Part shown: positions 6,494-14,640 of the stretch, piece by piece
Layout: each line of letters starts with the position of its first letter
How positions within the stretch are numbered: position 1 is the first letter of the stretch
From: an uncultured Anaerolineaceae bacterium
GTDB taxonomy: Bacteria; Chloroflexota; Anaerolineae; Anaerolineales; Anaerolineaceae
Assembly (NCBI GenBank): GCA_938020565.1
Contig: CALIHP010000005.1
Coordinates: 1-41,692 of the forward strand
Reading direction: 5' to 3'
Length of the DNA stretch: 41,692 nucleotides
Notes under the pieces: model-generated
Seen by the model: only the letters and a program-made list of their open reading frames with translations
The model's database searches: none
What the model was told of the DNA's origin: nothing
Program-made: the position numbers and the translations under genes

Positions 6494-8359
6494 GTGAATC
6501 TTAAACAACGCGGACAAGCGAATATTGTTTATTTACTGTTGTTGATCGGGATTATTTCGCTCCTGATGTATTCGTTTTCCGATCCGCGCAATTCAACGAA
6601 GAATATGTCCATCAATGAATTGGCGGATCAGATTAAAAGCGGCAAGGTCAAAGAAATTAACGTTAACGGGACGACGGTTGAGGTTGAGCTGGAAAGCCGG
6701 GAGGTCGCGAAAACGGTGATCGAGGAATACGCTTCGTTCCTGAGCCAGATGTCGCTTCTGGGCGTGCAGCCGGAGGATTTATCGGCGCGGAAGATCGTCG
6801 TCAACTTTAAAGAAAAGTCGGGCTGGGTTTCGATTTTATCGCTCCTGAGTTATTTCCTCCCGATCCTGTTTATCTTTGGGGCGATGTTCTTTATTTTCCG
6901 GCAGTCGCAAGCTGGCGGGAATTCGGCGATGGCGTTTGGAAAGTCCCGGGCGAAGATGCTTGAGGGGGACCGGCCGACCGTGACGTTCGCCGACGTCGCG
7001 GGCGTGGACGAGTCGAAAGAGGAGCTGGCCGAGGTTGTCGATTTCCTGAAAGAACCGAAGAAATTTATCGCGCTTGGCGCGCGGATTCCGAAAGGCGTCC
7101 TTCTTGTCGGCTCGCCGGGGACCGGTAAAACGCTGCTGGCGAAGGCGGTCGCCGGGGAAGCGGGCGTTCCGTTCTTCTCGATATCGGGTTCTGAATTTGT
7201 CGAGATGTTCGTTGGGGTCGGGGCGAGCCGCGTCCGCGATCTTTTCGATCAGGCGAAAAAGAACAGTCCGTGTATTATTTTTATTGACGAGATTGACGCC
7301 GTCGGCCGTCAGCGCGGTTCCGGTCTGGGCGGGAGCCATGATGAACGGGAACAGACGCTGAACCAGATGCTGGTTGAGATGGATGGGTTCGATACCGACA
7401 CGAATATTATTATCATCGCGGCGACGAACCGCCCGGATATTCTTGATCCGGCGCTGATGCGTCCTGGGCGTTTCGACCGTCAGGTTATTCTCGATCGTCC
7501 CGACGTTGTCGGGCGTGAGGCGATCCTCAGGGTGCATTCAAAAGGCAAGCCGCTTGAATCCGACGTCGATCTGGCGACGATCGCGCGTTCGACCCCCGGC
7601 TTTGTCGGCGCGGATTTGGAAAACCTGATGAACGAGGCGGCGATCTTAGCCGCGCGGCGCAATAAGCTTTCAATCGGAACCGGCGAGATCAGCGAAGCGG
7701 TCGAGCGGGTCATGATGGGCCCTGCGAAGAAGAGTCGGATTTTGAGCGAGAATGAAAAGAAGATTATCGCGTATCATGAAGCCGGGCACGCTGTCATCAT
7801 GAATGTGATTCCGGAATGCGACCCGGTTCATAAGGTTACGATTATCGGGCGCGGTTCCGCCGGCGGGTACACGATGAACCTGCCGATTGAGGATCGGGTT
7901 CTGATGTCGAAAAAGGAGCTCGAAGCTGATATGGTTTCGCTTTTGGGCGGGCGCATGGCGGAAGAGCTGATGTTCAACGATATTACTTCGGGAGCGTCGA
8001 ACGATCTCGAACGGGTCACCGATCTGGCGCGGAAGATGGTCATGCGTTTAGGTATGTCGGATTCGTTGGGTCCGGTTACGTACGGGAAGAAGGAGGAGAT
8101 GATCTTTCTTGGACGCGAGCTTTCGGAACAGCGGGACTATTCGGAATCGATCGCCGAAAGCATCGATCAGGAGGTCCGTCGGATCGTTCAGGCGGCTTAT
8201 GAGCGCGCGCGCGAAATCCTGACCCAGTATCGTGAAGAGCTGGATAAGATCGCGGCGTCGCTGATCGAGAAGGAATCACTGACGCGGGAGGAATTCGAAG
8301 CGATTTTCCCGCCGCCGAACGGCCGTCGCTCGGCTACGCCGGAATATGACGCGGCGTAA
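6494..8359 (+). CDS. ftsH: ATP-dependent zinc metalloprotease FtsH
   Basis: This 621-aa protein has two N-terminal membrane helices (about 11-27 and 115-136) that flank the periplasmic FtsH domain. The AAA+ module follows, with Walker A GSPGTGKT at 206-213 (usually GPPGTGKT), Walker B 'CIIFIDEIDA', and the second region of homology 'ATNRPDILDPALMRPGRFDR'. The protease domain has the zinc motif HEAGH at 428-432. FtsH forms membrane hexamers that remove misassembled membrane proteins and short-lived regulators. GGAGG sits 8 nt before the ATG. The C-terminal tail is short and polar. It appears to be a single-gene unit. Confidence 0.97.
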   Translation: MNLKQRGQANIVYLLLLIGIISLLMYSFSDPRNSTKNMSINELADQIKSGKVKEINVNGTTVEVELESREVAKTVIEEYASFLSQMSLLGVQPEDLSARKIVVNFKEKSGWVSILSLLSYFLPILFIFGAMFFIFRQSQAGGNSAMAFGKSRAKMLEGDRPTVTFADVAGVDESKEELAEVVDFLKEPKKFIALGARIPKGVLLVGSPGTGKTLLAKAVAGEAGVPFFSISGSEFVEMFVGVGASRVRDLFDQAKKNSPCIIFIDEIDAVGRQRGSGLGGSHDEREQTLNQMLVEMDGFDTDTNIIIIAATNRPDILDPALMRPGRFDRQVILDRPDVVGREAILRVHSKGKPLESDVDLATIARSTPGFVGADLENLMNEAAILAARRNKLSIGTGEISEAVERVMMGPAKKSRILSENEKKIIAYHEAGHAVIMNVIPECDPVHKVTIIGRGSAGGYTMNLPIEDRVLMSKKELEADMVSLLGGRMAEELMFNDITSGASNDLERVTDLARKMVMRLGMSDSLGPVTYGKKEEMIFLGRELSEQRDYSESIAESIDQEVRRIVQAAYERAREILTQYREELDKIAASLIEKESLTREEFEAIFPPPNGRRSATPEYDAA

Positions 8360-8476
8360 GCGGCGTTGAAGGCGCGTTTTTGCCTCGGCCGGGTGCGGAA
8401 TGCGTCCGTCCGGGGCTTTTCTATAGTTCGACGGCGCTGGCCGCCGGCAGGGAGACGTTTCGTCCGTTTCGGATCG

Positions 8477-8504
8477 TTGATCGTTTGCGCGGGCGCGTTA
8501 TAAA
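8477..8504 (+). promoter_or_regulatory. Candidate promoter of the peptidase-dynamin pair
   Basis: TTGATC (8477-8482), a 16-nt spacer and TATAAA (8499-8504) lie 12 nt before the ATG, so the leader would be only about 5-6 nt. The rest of 8360-8476 shows GC-rich short inverted repeats but no clear terminator. Confidence 0.5.
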
Positions 8505-8516
8505 GGACAGGACAAC

Positions 8517-9428
8517 ATGAAACAAACGGTTTTAATCTGCATCTTTTTCGGATGCTGGTTGTTCGCCGCGTTCGGCGCGGTTTCAGCCTCGGACTTCGAC
8601 GGATCGGCGGCGTATGACTTTGCCGCGCAGCAGCTGGCGCTGGGGCCGCGCACGCCTGGAAGCGAGGCGCACGCGGCGTTTCTGACCCTGGCCGAAGGAG
8701 CTTTTTCCCGGGCCGGCTGGACGGTTCAGCGCCTTTCAGGCGTCAGGAACGGGGAGACGGCGATTAACCTGATCCTCGAACGGCCGGACGGAGCCGAGGG
8801 CGACCGCCCCTGGATCGTACTGGGGGCGCATTACGATTCCCGCCTGAACGCGAACGAAGACCCGGTCGCGGCGAATCGGACGGAGCCGGTCCCGGGCGGA
8901 AACGACGGAGCGTCCGGCGTCGCGCTTCTTTACGGTTTGGCGAAGTCGCTCGATCGGAGCGTCAGCGCGCGCGTGACGCTGGTATTATTCGACCTGGAGG
9001 ATCAGGGCGGGATCGAACCCTATAACGACTGGTGCATCGGGTCGAAGATGGTCGCGAGTTACTATAAGGACCAGGCCCGGAAGACCGGGATCCAGCCCGA
9101 CGCGGTCGTTATTCTTGACATGATCGGCGATCCGGAGCTGGGAATTTACCGCGAAAAATTTTCTGATCCCGAGCTGGGCGACGAGATTTGGGCGGTCGCC
9201 GCCGAAGCGGGCTATGAGGACCAGTTTGTCAATCGGGCGCGTTTTTCGGTTTACGACGATCATATTCCATTTATCGAAGCCGGGATGCGCGCGGTCGACC
9301 TGATCGATTTCGACGATCCCGAATGGCATACGGTTCGAGATGACCTGTCGAACGTTTCGCAGGCAAGTTTACAGGCGGTCGGGGAGGTCGTTTTGACCTG
9401 GATCGAACGGTATTCGGAAAAAGAATGA
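8517..9428 (+). CDS. Secreted M28-family zinc peptidase / glutaminyl-cyclase-like protein
   Basis: A signal peptide (residues 1-25, ending AVSAS) is followed by an M28 fold of about 275 residues. The metal-site blocks are in order: GAHYDS (H105), GGNDGASG (D130), FDLEDQG (E161/D162), DMIGD (D201) and WHT near the C-terminus. 'DDHIPFIEAG' and 'DLIDFDDPEWHT' resemble the glutaminyl-peptide cyclotransferase branch more than classic aminopeptidases. The product is therefore either an extracellular aminopeptidase or an enzyme making N-terminal pyroglutamate. Its stop overlaps the next start by 4 nt (ATGA), so translation of the dynamin-like GTPase is probably coupled to it. Confidence 0.82.
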   Translation: MKQTVLICIFFGCWLFAAFGAVSASDFDGSAAYDFAAQQLALGPRTPGSEAHAAFLTLAEGAFSRAGWTVQRLSGVRNGETAINLILERPDGAEGDRPWIVLGAHYDSRLNANEDPVAANRTEPVPGGNDGASGVALLYGLAKSLDRSVSARVTLVLFDLEDQGGIEPYNDWCIGSKMVASYYKDQARKTGIQPDAVVILDMIGDPELGIYREKFSDPELGDEIWAVAAEAGYEDQFVNRARFSVYDDHIPFIEAGMRAVDLIDFDDPEWHTVRDDLSNVSQASLQAVGEVVLTWIERYSEKE

Positions 9429-11170
9429 CGAAGCTGCCCTTGGAGACAGGCTCAATATCAGATCCCCGGGCCCGGCAGGAAGTCATCCGGCGGGTCCGCG
9501 GCGAGCTGACGAATCTGATTGAAATCAGCGCGGTTCAGTCGCTTCCCGCGGCAGAGCTGACCGTCCTGAAGGACACGGTTAACGCGCTCGACGATCCGTT
9601 CCTGATCGTTGTCGTCGGTGAATTCAATTCTGGAAAATCGACGATGATCAACGCGCTGCTGGGGCGGGAGACGATGGCGGAGGGGATTACGCCGACGACC
9701 TCCATGGTTCACCTGATCCGATATGGAGAAACGCCCTCCCGGACGCAGGCCGCCGATTGGGGCGAGCTGATCACCGTTCCGAGCGAGCCGCTGCGGACGA
9801 TGAGTATTGTCGATACGCCGGGGACGAATTCGGTCTTTACCGATCATGAAATCCTGACGAAGCGGTTTTATCCCCGCGCGGATCTCGTTTTCTTCGTGAC
9901 GTCGGCGGACCGGCCGTATTCCGAGAGCGAGCGGCGATTCCTTGAATCGATTCGCGGCTGGGGAAAGAAAATCGTTGTCCTGATCAATAAGATCGACCTG
10001 TTCCCGGAGGAAGCGGATCGCGACCGTCTCGTTTCGTTCGTTCGCGACCGCGTTCATCATGATTTCAGGCTGACGCTTCCGGTTTTCGCGATTTCGGCGC
10101 GAATGGCGAAAGAAGCGGCGCTGCGCGGGGAAGCTTTTTCGCCGGAGAGCGGATTCGGCGAGCTGACGGCGTTCCTGAACGGGACGTTATCCGGCGCGGA
10201 GCGCTTTCGGTTAAAGATGGATTCGGCGATTCGTTTGGGCGAGAGGTTCGCGAAGACGCTTCAGGAGCGGACCGCGGCGGAGATCGAAATTTTTCGCGAG
10301 GATTTGGCGCTGATCGATTCGATCGAAGCGATGGCGGACGGGTACGAGCGCGATTTCGGAAAGGAAATTCAGCGTTCGCTTCGGGAGGTTGGTTTCATTT
10401 TTGACGAGATTCGCCGCGGCGCGGACGACTATTTCGAAGAGCTTTTCAGGCTTCGGAATATTCCGACGATCGTCCGGAAGGAAAAAATCCGGAACGAGTT
10501 TCAGGACCGCGTCTTAAAGAATTTACCGGTTGCGATCGAGCGGCTGGCTTCGGACGTCGTCGGAGAGATTTATCAGCGGCAATCGACGGTGGCGGCGATG
10601 ATTTCCGAGCGGATCGCACGGCGCGACGAGCCGGGCGCGTCGTTTGCGGCGGATTCGGAAACGCTTTCCGAGCGCGGCACGGTTTTGAAACGGGTCCAGG
10701 AAGCGATCGACGCGCTCAGCGATCGGCTCGATCGGGAAGTCGCGGTGGAGATCGGGATGCGTCACGTTCAAACGGCGGTCAAAACGGCGCTGGCGATCGA
10801 GGTTTCGGCGGTCGGGGTCGGCGCGGCGCTGACGATCGTTGCAACGACGGTCGCGACGGACCTGCTGGGGATTTTCGCGGCGGTCTGGGTCGCGGTTGCC
10901 GGTTTCGCCGTTCTTCCATATTACAAGCGTAAATCACAGCGCGAATTTCAGCGGCGGTTAGCGGAGGTTGAGACGGCGCTGACGGCGTCGTTGGAAAAGA
11001 GTTTACGCGACGAAGTCGCCGGGCTGACGGGAAGGATGAAGAGCGTTGTCCATCCGCTCAGGGAATTCGATCAGGCTAAGGTTTCGCTGAAATCGGATCA
11101 GCTGTCCCGGATCGTGTCGGTGTCGGCGGCGTTGGAGAAGCTCCAGGACGCGTTGATAGACGCGGTATAA
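9425..11170 (+). CDS. Bacterial dynamin-like GTPase
   Basis: This 581-aa protein has a GTPase domain with P-loop GEFNSGKST (65-73), switch-I Thr in 'TPTTSMVHL' (about 90-98), G3 DTPG (130-133) and G4 NKID (188-191). A helical stalk of about 200 residues follows, then a hydrophobic hairpin (about 485-520, 'AVGVGAALTIVATTVATDLLG' region), then a final coiled coil. This is the BDLP/DynA/LeoA-type layout, in which the hairpin inserts into membrane and the stalk drives GTP-dependent remodelling or fusion. The gene starts inside the last codons of the peptidase gene. Its last 95 nt overlap the end of the convergent GT-C gene. Confidence 0.87.
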   Translation: MTKLPLETGSISDPRARQEVIRRVRGELTNLIEISAVQSLPAAELTVLKDTVNALDDPFLIVVVGEFNSGKSTMINALLGRETMAEGITPTTSMVHLIRYGETPSRTQAADWGELITVPSEPLRTMSIVDTPGTNSVFTDHEILTKRFYPRADLVFFVTSADRPYSESERRFLESIRGWGKKIVVLINKIDLFPEEADRDRLVSFVRDRVHHDFRLTLPVFAISARMAKEAALRGEAFSPESGFGELTAFLNGTLSGAERFRLKMDSAIRLGERFAKTLQERTAAEIEIFREDLALIDSIEAMADGYERDFGKEIQRSLREVGFIFDEIRRGADDYFEELFRLRNIPTIVRKEKIRNEFQDRVLKNLPVAIERLASDVVGEIYQRQSTVAAMISERIARRDEPGASFAADSETLSERGTVLKRVQEAIDALSDRLDREVAVEIGMRHVQTAVKTALAIEVSAVGVGAALTIVATTVATDLLGIFAAVWVAVAGFAVLPYYKRKSQREFQRRLAEVETALTASLEKSLRDEVAGLTGRMKSVVHPLREFDQAKVSLKSDQLSRIVSVSAALEKLQDALIDAV

Positions 11171-12539
11171 GCGTTCCGATGCCGATCCAAAGCAGTTCCA
11201 GCAGCGAGACGCTGAGCCGGAAACGCGGATATGTTCCGAAGCCGTTCGGTCCGGCGCTGATGATCAGGTTGTACATCAGGATTCCAAGAAGCGCGATCCG
11301 AATCGCGCTGTCTGCGGCGCGAAAGCGGAAGGCACGAAGAATCGCACGGAGCGTCAGGATCGCGATGAAGCTCAGGAACAGCACGTCGATCAGCGTCAGG
11401 ATACCGAATGGGTCGGTCATCAGCGCGGTCAGGATCGCGGGTGAAAGGCCATGTTCAAGATACGCCGTTTTCATGGAATCGATCAGCGCGAGCGACTCCG
11501 GAACGATTCGGAAAAGATCGAAGGTTCCCGGATAGACCAGCGTCGACGCCGCGCCCTGGACATGCAGCACGAAATAGAGCGGAAGGCTGCGGCTCAGGAT
11601 AGGGAGCGCGGCGCGGCGCTGCGCAATGGGCGCGATCATCGTTTCAAGGTTCTTGAGATAGGCGGGATCGGTTTTCAGCGCTTCCTGCGCCGTGTAGAAA
11701 TCGGTTCCGTTGAGCTTTGCGCTGACTCCGGCGGCATGGTAAAAGTAGAGGTTCGCGTCGGAAATTGCGCTGAAGCCGAGGTAGCCGGCGGCCGTTCGGT
11801 TCCGTATGGCCCAGGCGCCGATGGGGAGGGGAACGAGCAGGATAAACGCGATCAGGATTCGAGCGATTGCCTTTCTCGGCGCGCGGCGGCGAAGCTCGAA
11901 GATCAGGATCCCTGCGATGACGAAGACCGGAAGGAAGAGCGATCCGGGACGAACGAAGGTCGCGAGCGTCAGCGACGCGAACGCCAGGACAAAATCACGC
12001 AGTTTCCGGTTTTTAAGCGCGCTGACGAGGAAATACAGGAAGCTCATGAAGAGCGACTGCGCGAGGCTGTCGCTCAGGACGAAGAGGGCGAAATAGACGT
12101 CATGAAGATTGAAAACGGCGATCAGCCCAAGTATATTCCGGGCCCTTTTCGGAACGCCGAGGCTTTCGAGCGTTTTGATGAACGTGAAGGAGGCGAGCGC
12201 GCTCAGGAACAGCTGGATCATGATCAGCGCGGGCAGCCAGCGGCTCCCAAAAAGCGCCTGGCAGGCGGCGATCAGGAGCGGGTAGCCGGGCGTCCGGGCG
12301 ATTTCCGGCGCGCCTTCGGCGTTGAGAAACGCGCCCGCGGTCAGGAGCGATCGCGCCGGGGCGATATACCCGGCCGTGTCGGGGTAGAGCGTTTCCGACG
12401 CGGTTTCGTTGACGCCGAGCGCGGCCCAGCCCCACCAGAAAAGGAGTCTCACAGCGAAAATTGCGGCGATCAGCGCGGCGGATTGCCAGCCGGGACGCTT
12501 TTGCGCAGGGGGAGCGGACGAATGGAATATCGTTTTCAT
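11076..12539 (-). CDS. GT-C membrane glycosyltransferase (ArnT/PMT-like)
   Basis: This 487-aa protein has about ten membrane helices. Early extracellular loop motifs 'YPDTAGYIAPARSLL' and 'RTPGYPLLIA' match the ArnT/GT39/GT83 style, in which an acidic residue in the first loop helps transfer a sugar from a polyprenyl-phosphate donor. The start at 12539 (MKTIFHSSAPPAQK) is preferred to the longer frame, whose upstream part is the antisense of dnaG. A TACAAT box lies 9 nt upstream. The tail (Pro/Thr-rich, ending 'DPISAKP') reads through the end of the dynamin-like gene. It is divergent from dnaG with only 66 nt between start codons. Donor and acceptor are unknown. Confidence 0.75.
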   Translation of the reverse strand: MKTIFHSSAPPAQKRPGWQSAALIAAIFAVRLLFWWGWAALGVNETASETLYPDTAGYIAPARSLLTAGAFLNAEGAPEIARTPGYPLLIAACQALFGSRWLPALIMIQLFLSALASFTFIKTLESLGVPKRARNILGLIAVFNLHDVYFALFVLSDSLAQSLFMSFLYFLVSALKNRKLRDFVLAFASLTLATFVRPGSLFLPVFVIAGILIFELRRRAPRKAIARILIAFILLVPLPIGAWAIRNRTAAGYLGFSAISDANLYFYHAAGVSAKLNGTDFYTAQEALKTDPAYLKNLETMIAPIAQRRAALPILSRSLPLYFVLHVQGAASTLVYPGTFDLFRIVPESLALIDSMKTAYLEHGLSPAILTALMTDPFGILTLIDVLFLSFIAILTLRAILRAFRFRAADSAIRIALLGILMYNLIISAGPNGFGTYPRFRLSVSLLELLWIGIGTLIPRLSTRPGASPTPPTPTRSGTADPISAKP

Positions 12540-12548
12540 GCTGATGCT

Positions 12549-12554
12549 ATTGTA
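12549..12554 (-). promoter_or_regulatory. -10 box of the GT-C gene
   Basis: TACAAT on the minus strand, 9 nt before the ATG at 12539, predicts a start site at or next to the start codon (a near-leaderless mRNA). It shares a 66-nt divergent intergenic region with dnaG. Confidence 0.4.
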
Positions 12555-12593
12555 CCCGGTTCGGGATTTTCGGTGGGCGCTGACGGAATGTTG

Positions 12594-12599
12594 TAGAAT
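12594..12599 (+). promoter_or_regulatory. -10 box of dnaG, leaderless arrangement
   Basis: TAGAAT lies 6 nt before the dnaG ATG, and no Shine-Dalgarno sequence precedes the gene. A start site 6-7 nt after the box would fall on the A of ATG. Confidence 0.5.
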
Positions 12600-12605
12600 T
12601 AACGC

Positions 12606-14582
12606 ATGTCTCAGGTTGAAGAAATTAAAAACAGCGTCAATATTGTCGATATCGTTTCGGAGACGGTCAAGCTCAGGCGGACGGGGAAGTCGTATATCGG
12701 ATTCTGTCCTTTTCATGCGAATACGCATACGCCCGCGTTTGTCGTTTTCCCCGATTCGGGGACGTGGCGCTGTTTCGGCGCCTGCGCTGAGGGAGGGGAC
12801 GTCGTCAGCTTTATCATGAAGCGCGACGGCCTCGATTTTCATCAGGCGATCGAGCTCTTGGCGCAGCGGGCCGGGATCAAGCTCGAAAAATTTCAGGGGG
12901 ACGGCGGGGTAAAAAAGGAAAAACGCGCCCGCCTTCAGGAGATGCTGGAGCGGGCGGCGGCGATCTATCATGAGCAGCTGCTGCGGCATCCGTCGGGCGG
13001 AGAGGCACGCGAGTTCGTCCGCAGGCGCGGCGTTACGGAGGAGACCTGCGCAGGCTGGAAATTAGGGTACGCGCTGGGAAGCTGGGATGACATGACCCAG
13101 CAGCTCCTGTCGCTCGGATATTCGCGCGAAGAGCTGATCGAGGGGGGCATGGTCAGCGAGCAGCGCGACCTGAACGGCGATCCGGTTCCAAACGGACGGA
13201 TTTACGATCGTTTCCGGAACCGGCTGATGATCCCGATTCGCGAGCCTGCGGGCGGGATTATCGGGTTTGGCGCGAGGCATCTGGACCCGAACGACAACCC
13301 GAAATTTCTCAACTCACCGCAAACGATTCTTTTCGATAAGGGGAGGACGCTGTTTGGCTATGACCGGGCGCGGACGGCGATTCGCGAACGTGACCAGTCG
13401 GTCATTGTCGAGGGTTATTTCGATGTCATTATCCTGCATCAGGCCGGGTTCACGAATACAGTCGCGCCGATGGGGACCGCGCTCACCCCGAATCAGGTCC
13501 GGCTCCTGACGCGGCAGTCGAAGCGGATCTTAATGGCGCTGGACGCGGACGCGGCGGGTGACAGCGCGACGATCAAAGGGATCGACGTGATCCGCGCGAC
13601 GGTCAAGGGCGAGAATTCTGAAACGAACCTGATTCAGCAGGAGAACGAGCTGAAGGCCGATATCCGCGTGACGAAGATCCCCGAGGGGCAGGATCCGGAC
13701 GAGGTTGTGCTCCGCGATGTCCACGAATGGGAAGAGATTTTAGCGCGCGCCAAGCCGATTGTAACGTTCCGAATGGAAGCCGCGGCGGAGGGAAAAGATT
13801 TATCCGACGCGAAGGTCAGGCAGGAAGTCGCCGACGAGGTGCTGCCGCTGATAGAGGAGGTCGCGAATCCGGTCGAGCGCGAAACCTACCGGCAGCAGTT
13901 AGCGGAATTCCTGAACGTTGACGTACGGTTCCTGATTTCCGCGCCGAGGCCGAAGAAAACGAAATCTTCTCCGGTTCAGGACGCGCGCGACCCGGGCGCC
14001 GCGGGGGCGCCGCGGAATTTCATTATTGTTGACCCGAAAAAAGGGATCCTGAATCAGGAGTCTACGCTGATCTGGTACGCGCTCTGCGGGTTCCCGCCGC
14101 CGGAGGGGCTGTCGAAGATCGATCGCTGCGTTCGAAGCGTCGGGCTGGAGGCGGTTTCGCCGGCGGATTTCGAAGAAGCGAGGTATAAAGAGATCGCCGC
14201 GCTGTATTTCGAAGGACTGAATCAGGATTTTGAACCGGATATCGTGCGGTACGTTGGCGACCGGCTGTCGGAGGACTGCGTCCCGGTTTTTCAATGGATC
14301 CTGTCTTCGGAAGCCATCGATCCGTATGACCGATCCGGGCTGCTGACCGAGACGGTTCGTCTGGTGGGCGCTTTGCGCCGGGATCGTACGACGCAGGATC
14401 AACGGGCGGTTCAATCTGAGCTGGACCTGATTCCCGAGTCGGCTACGGGCGAAGAGGGCGATATGCGGGCGTATCTGATGGAGTTGTTCAGTGACCTGTT
14501 TTTTCGCCGGAAGCTGATCGATAAGCTGCTTGGGAAGCGCTTCCGCGGGGAATTCGATAAAGAATTTCGGGACCAGCCGTAG
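12606..14582 (+). CDS. dnaG: DNA primase
   Basis: At 658 aa it is slightly longer than typical. The CHC2 zinc-ribbon (residues 30-100) has C34-x2-H37-x18-C56-x3-C60, read as CPFH...CFGACAEGGD; the usual form ends CFGCG. The catalytic core (about 120-240) contains 'YDRFRNRLMIPI' and 'IIGFGAR'. The TOPRIM domain has 'VIVEGYFDVI' (about 263-273) and 'ALDADAAGD' (about 309-317). The C-terminal 190 residues form the variable helicase-interaction region. It makes RNA primers for replication in contact with DnaB. It is followed after 58 nt by rpoD, the conserved dnaG-rpoD order; rpsU is not next to it. Confidence 0.95.
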   Translation: MSQVEEIKNSVNIVDIVSETVKLRRTGKSYIGFCPFHANTHTPAFVVFPDSGTWRCFGACAEGGDVVSFIMKRDGLDFHQAIELLAQRAGIKLEKFQGDGGVKKEKRARLQEMLERAAAIYHEQLLRHPSGGEAREFVRRRGVTEETCAGWKLGYALGSWDDMTQQLLSLGYSREELIEGGMVSEQRDLNGDPVPNGRIYDRFRNRLMIPIREPAGGIIGFGARHLDPNDNPKFLNSPQTILFDKGRTLFGYDRARTAIRERDQSVIVEGYFDVIILHQAGFTNTVAPMGTALTPNQVRLLTRQSKRILMALDADAAGDSATIKGIDVIRATVKGENSETNLIQQENELKADIRVTKIPEGQDPDEVVLRDVHEWEEILARAKPIVTFRMEAAAEGKDLSDAKVRQEVADEVLPLIEEVANPVERETYRQQLAEFLNVDVRFLISAPRPKKTKSSPVQDARDPGAAGAPRNFIIVDPKKGILNQESTLIWYALCGFPPPEGLSKIDRCVRSVGLEAVSPADFEEARYKEIAALYFEGLNQDFEPDIVRYVGDRLSEDCVPVFQWILSSEAIDPYDRSGLLTETVRLVGALRRDRTTQDQRAVQSELDLIPESATGEEGDMRAYLMELFSDLFFRRKLIDKLLGKRFRGEFDKEFRDQP

Positions 14583-14640
14583 GCTTTTTCCTGTGGCGGC
14601 GCTATGCATAGCGGAAAAATTCGCAGGAGGGAACAGAAAG

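Noticed and set aside
11451..12596. 381-aa rightward ORF of highly charged residues
   Set aside because: Antisense of the GT-C membrane protein. The Arg/Glu/Asp-rich product is a typical shadow of a hydrophobic gene in GC-rich DNA.
12540..12989. N-terminal extension of the GT-C frame
   Set aside because: It reads through the divergent dnaG start on the opposite strand. The -10 box near 12549 and the membrane-protein N-terminus favour the ATG at 12539.
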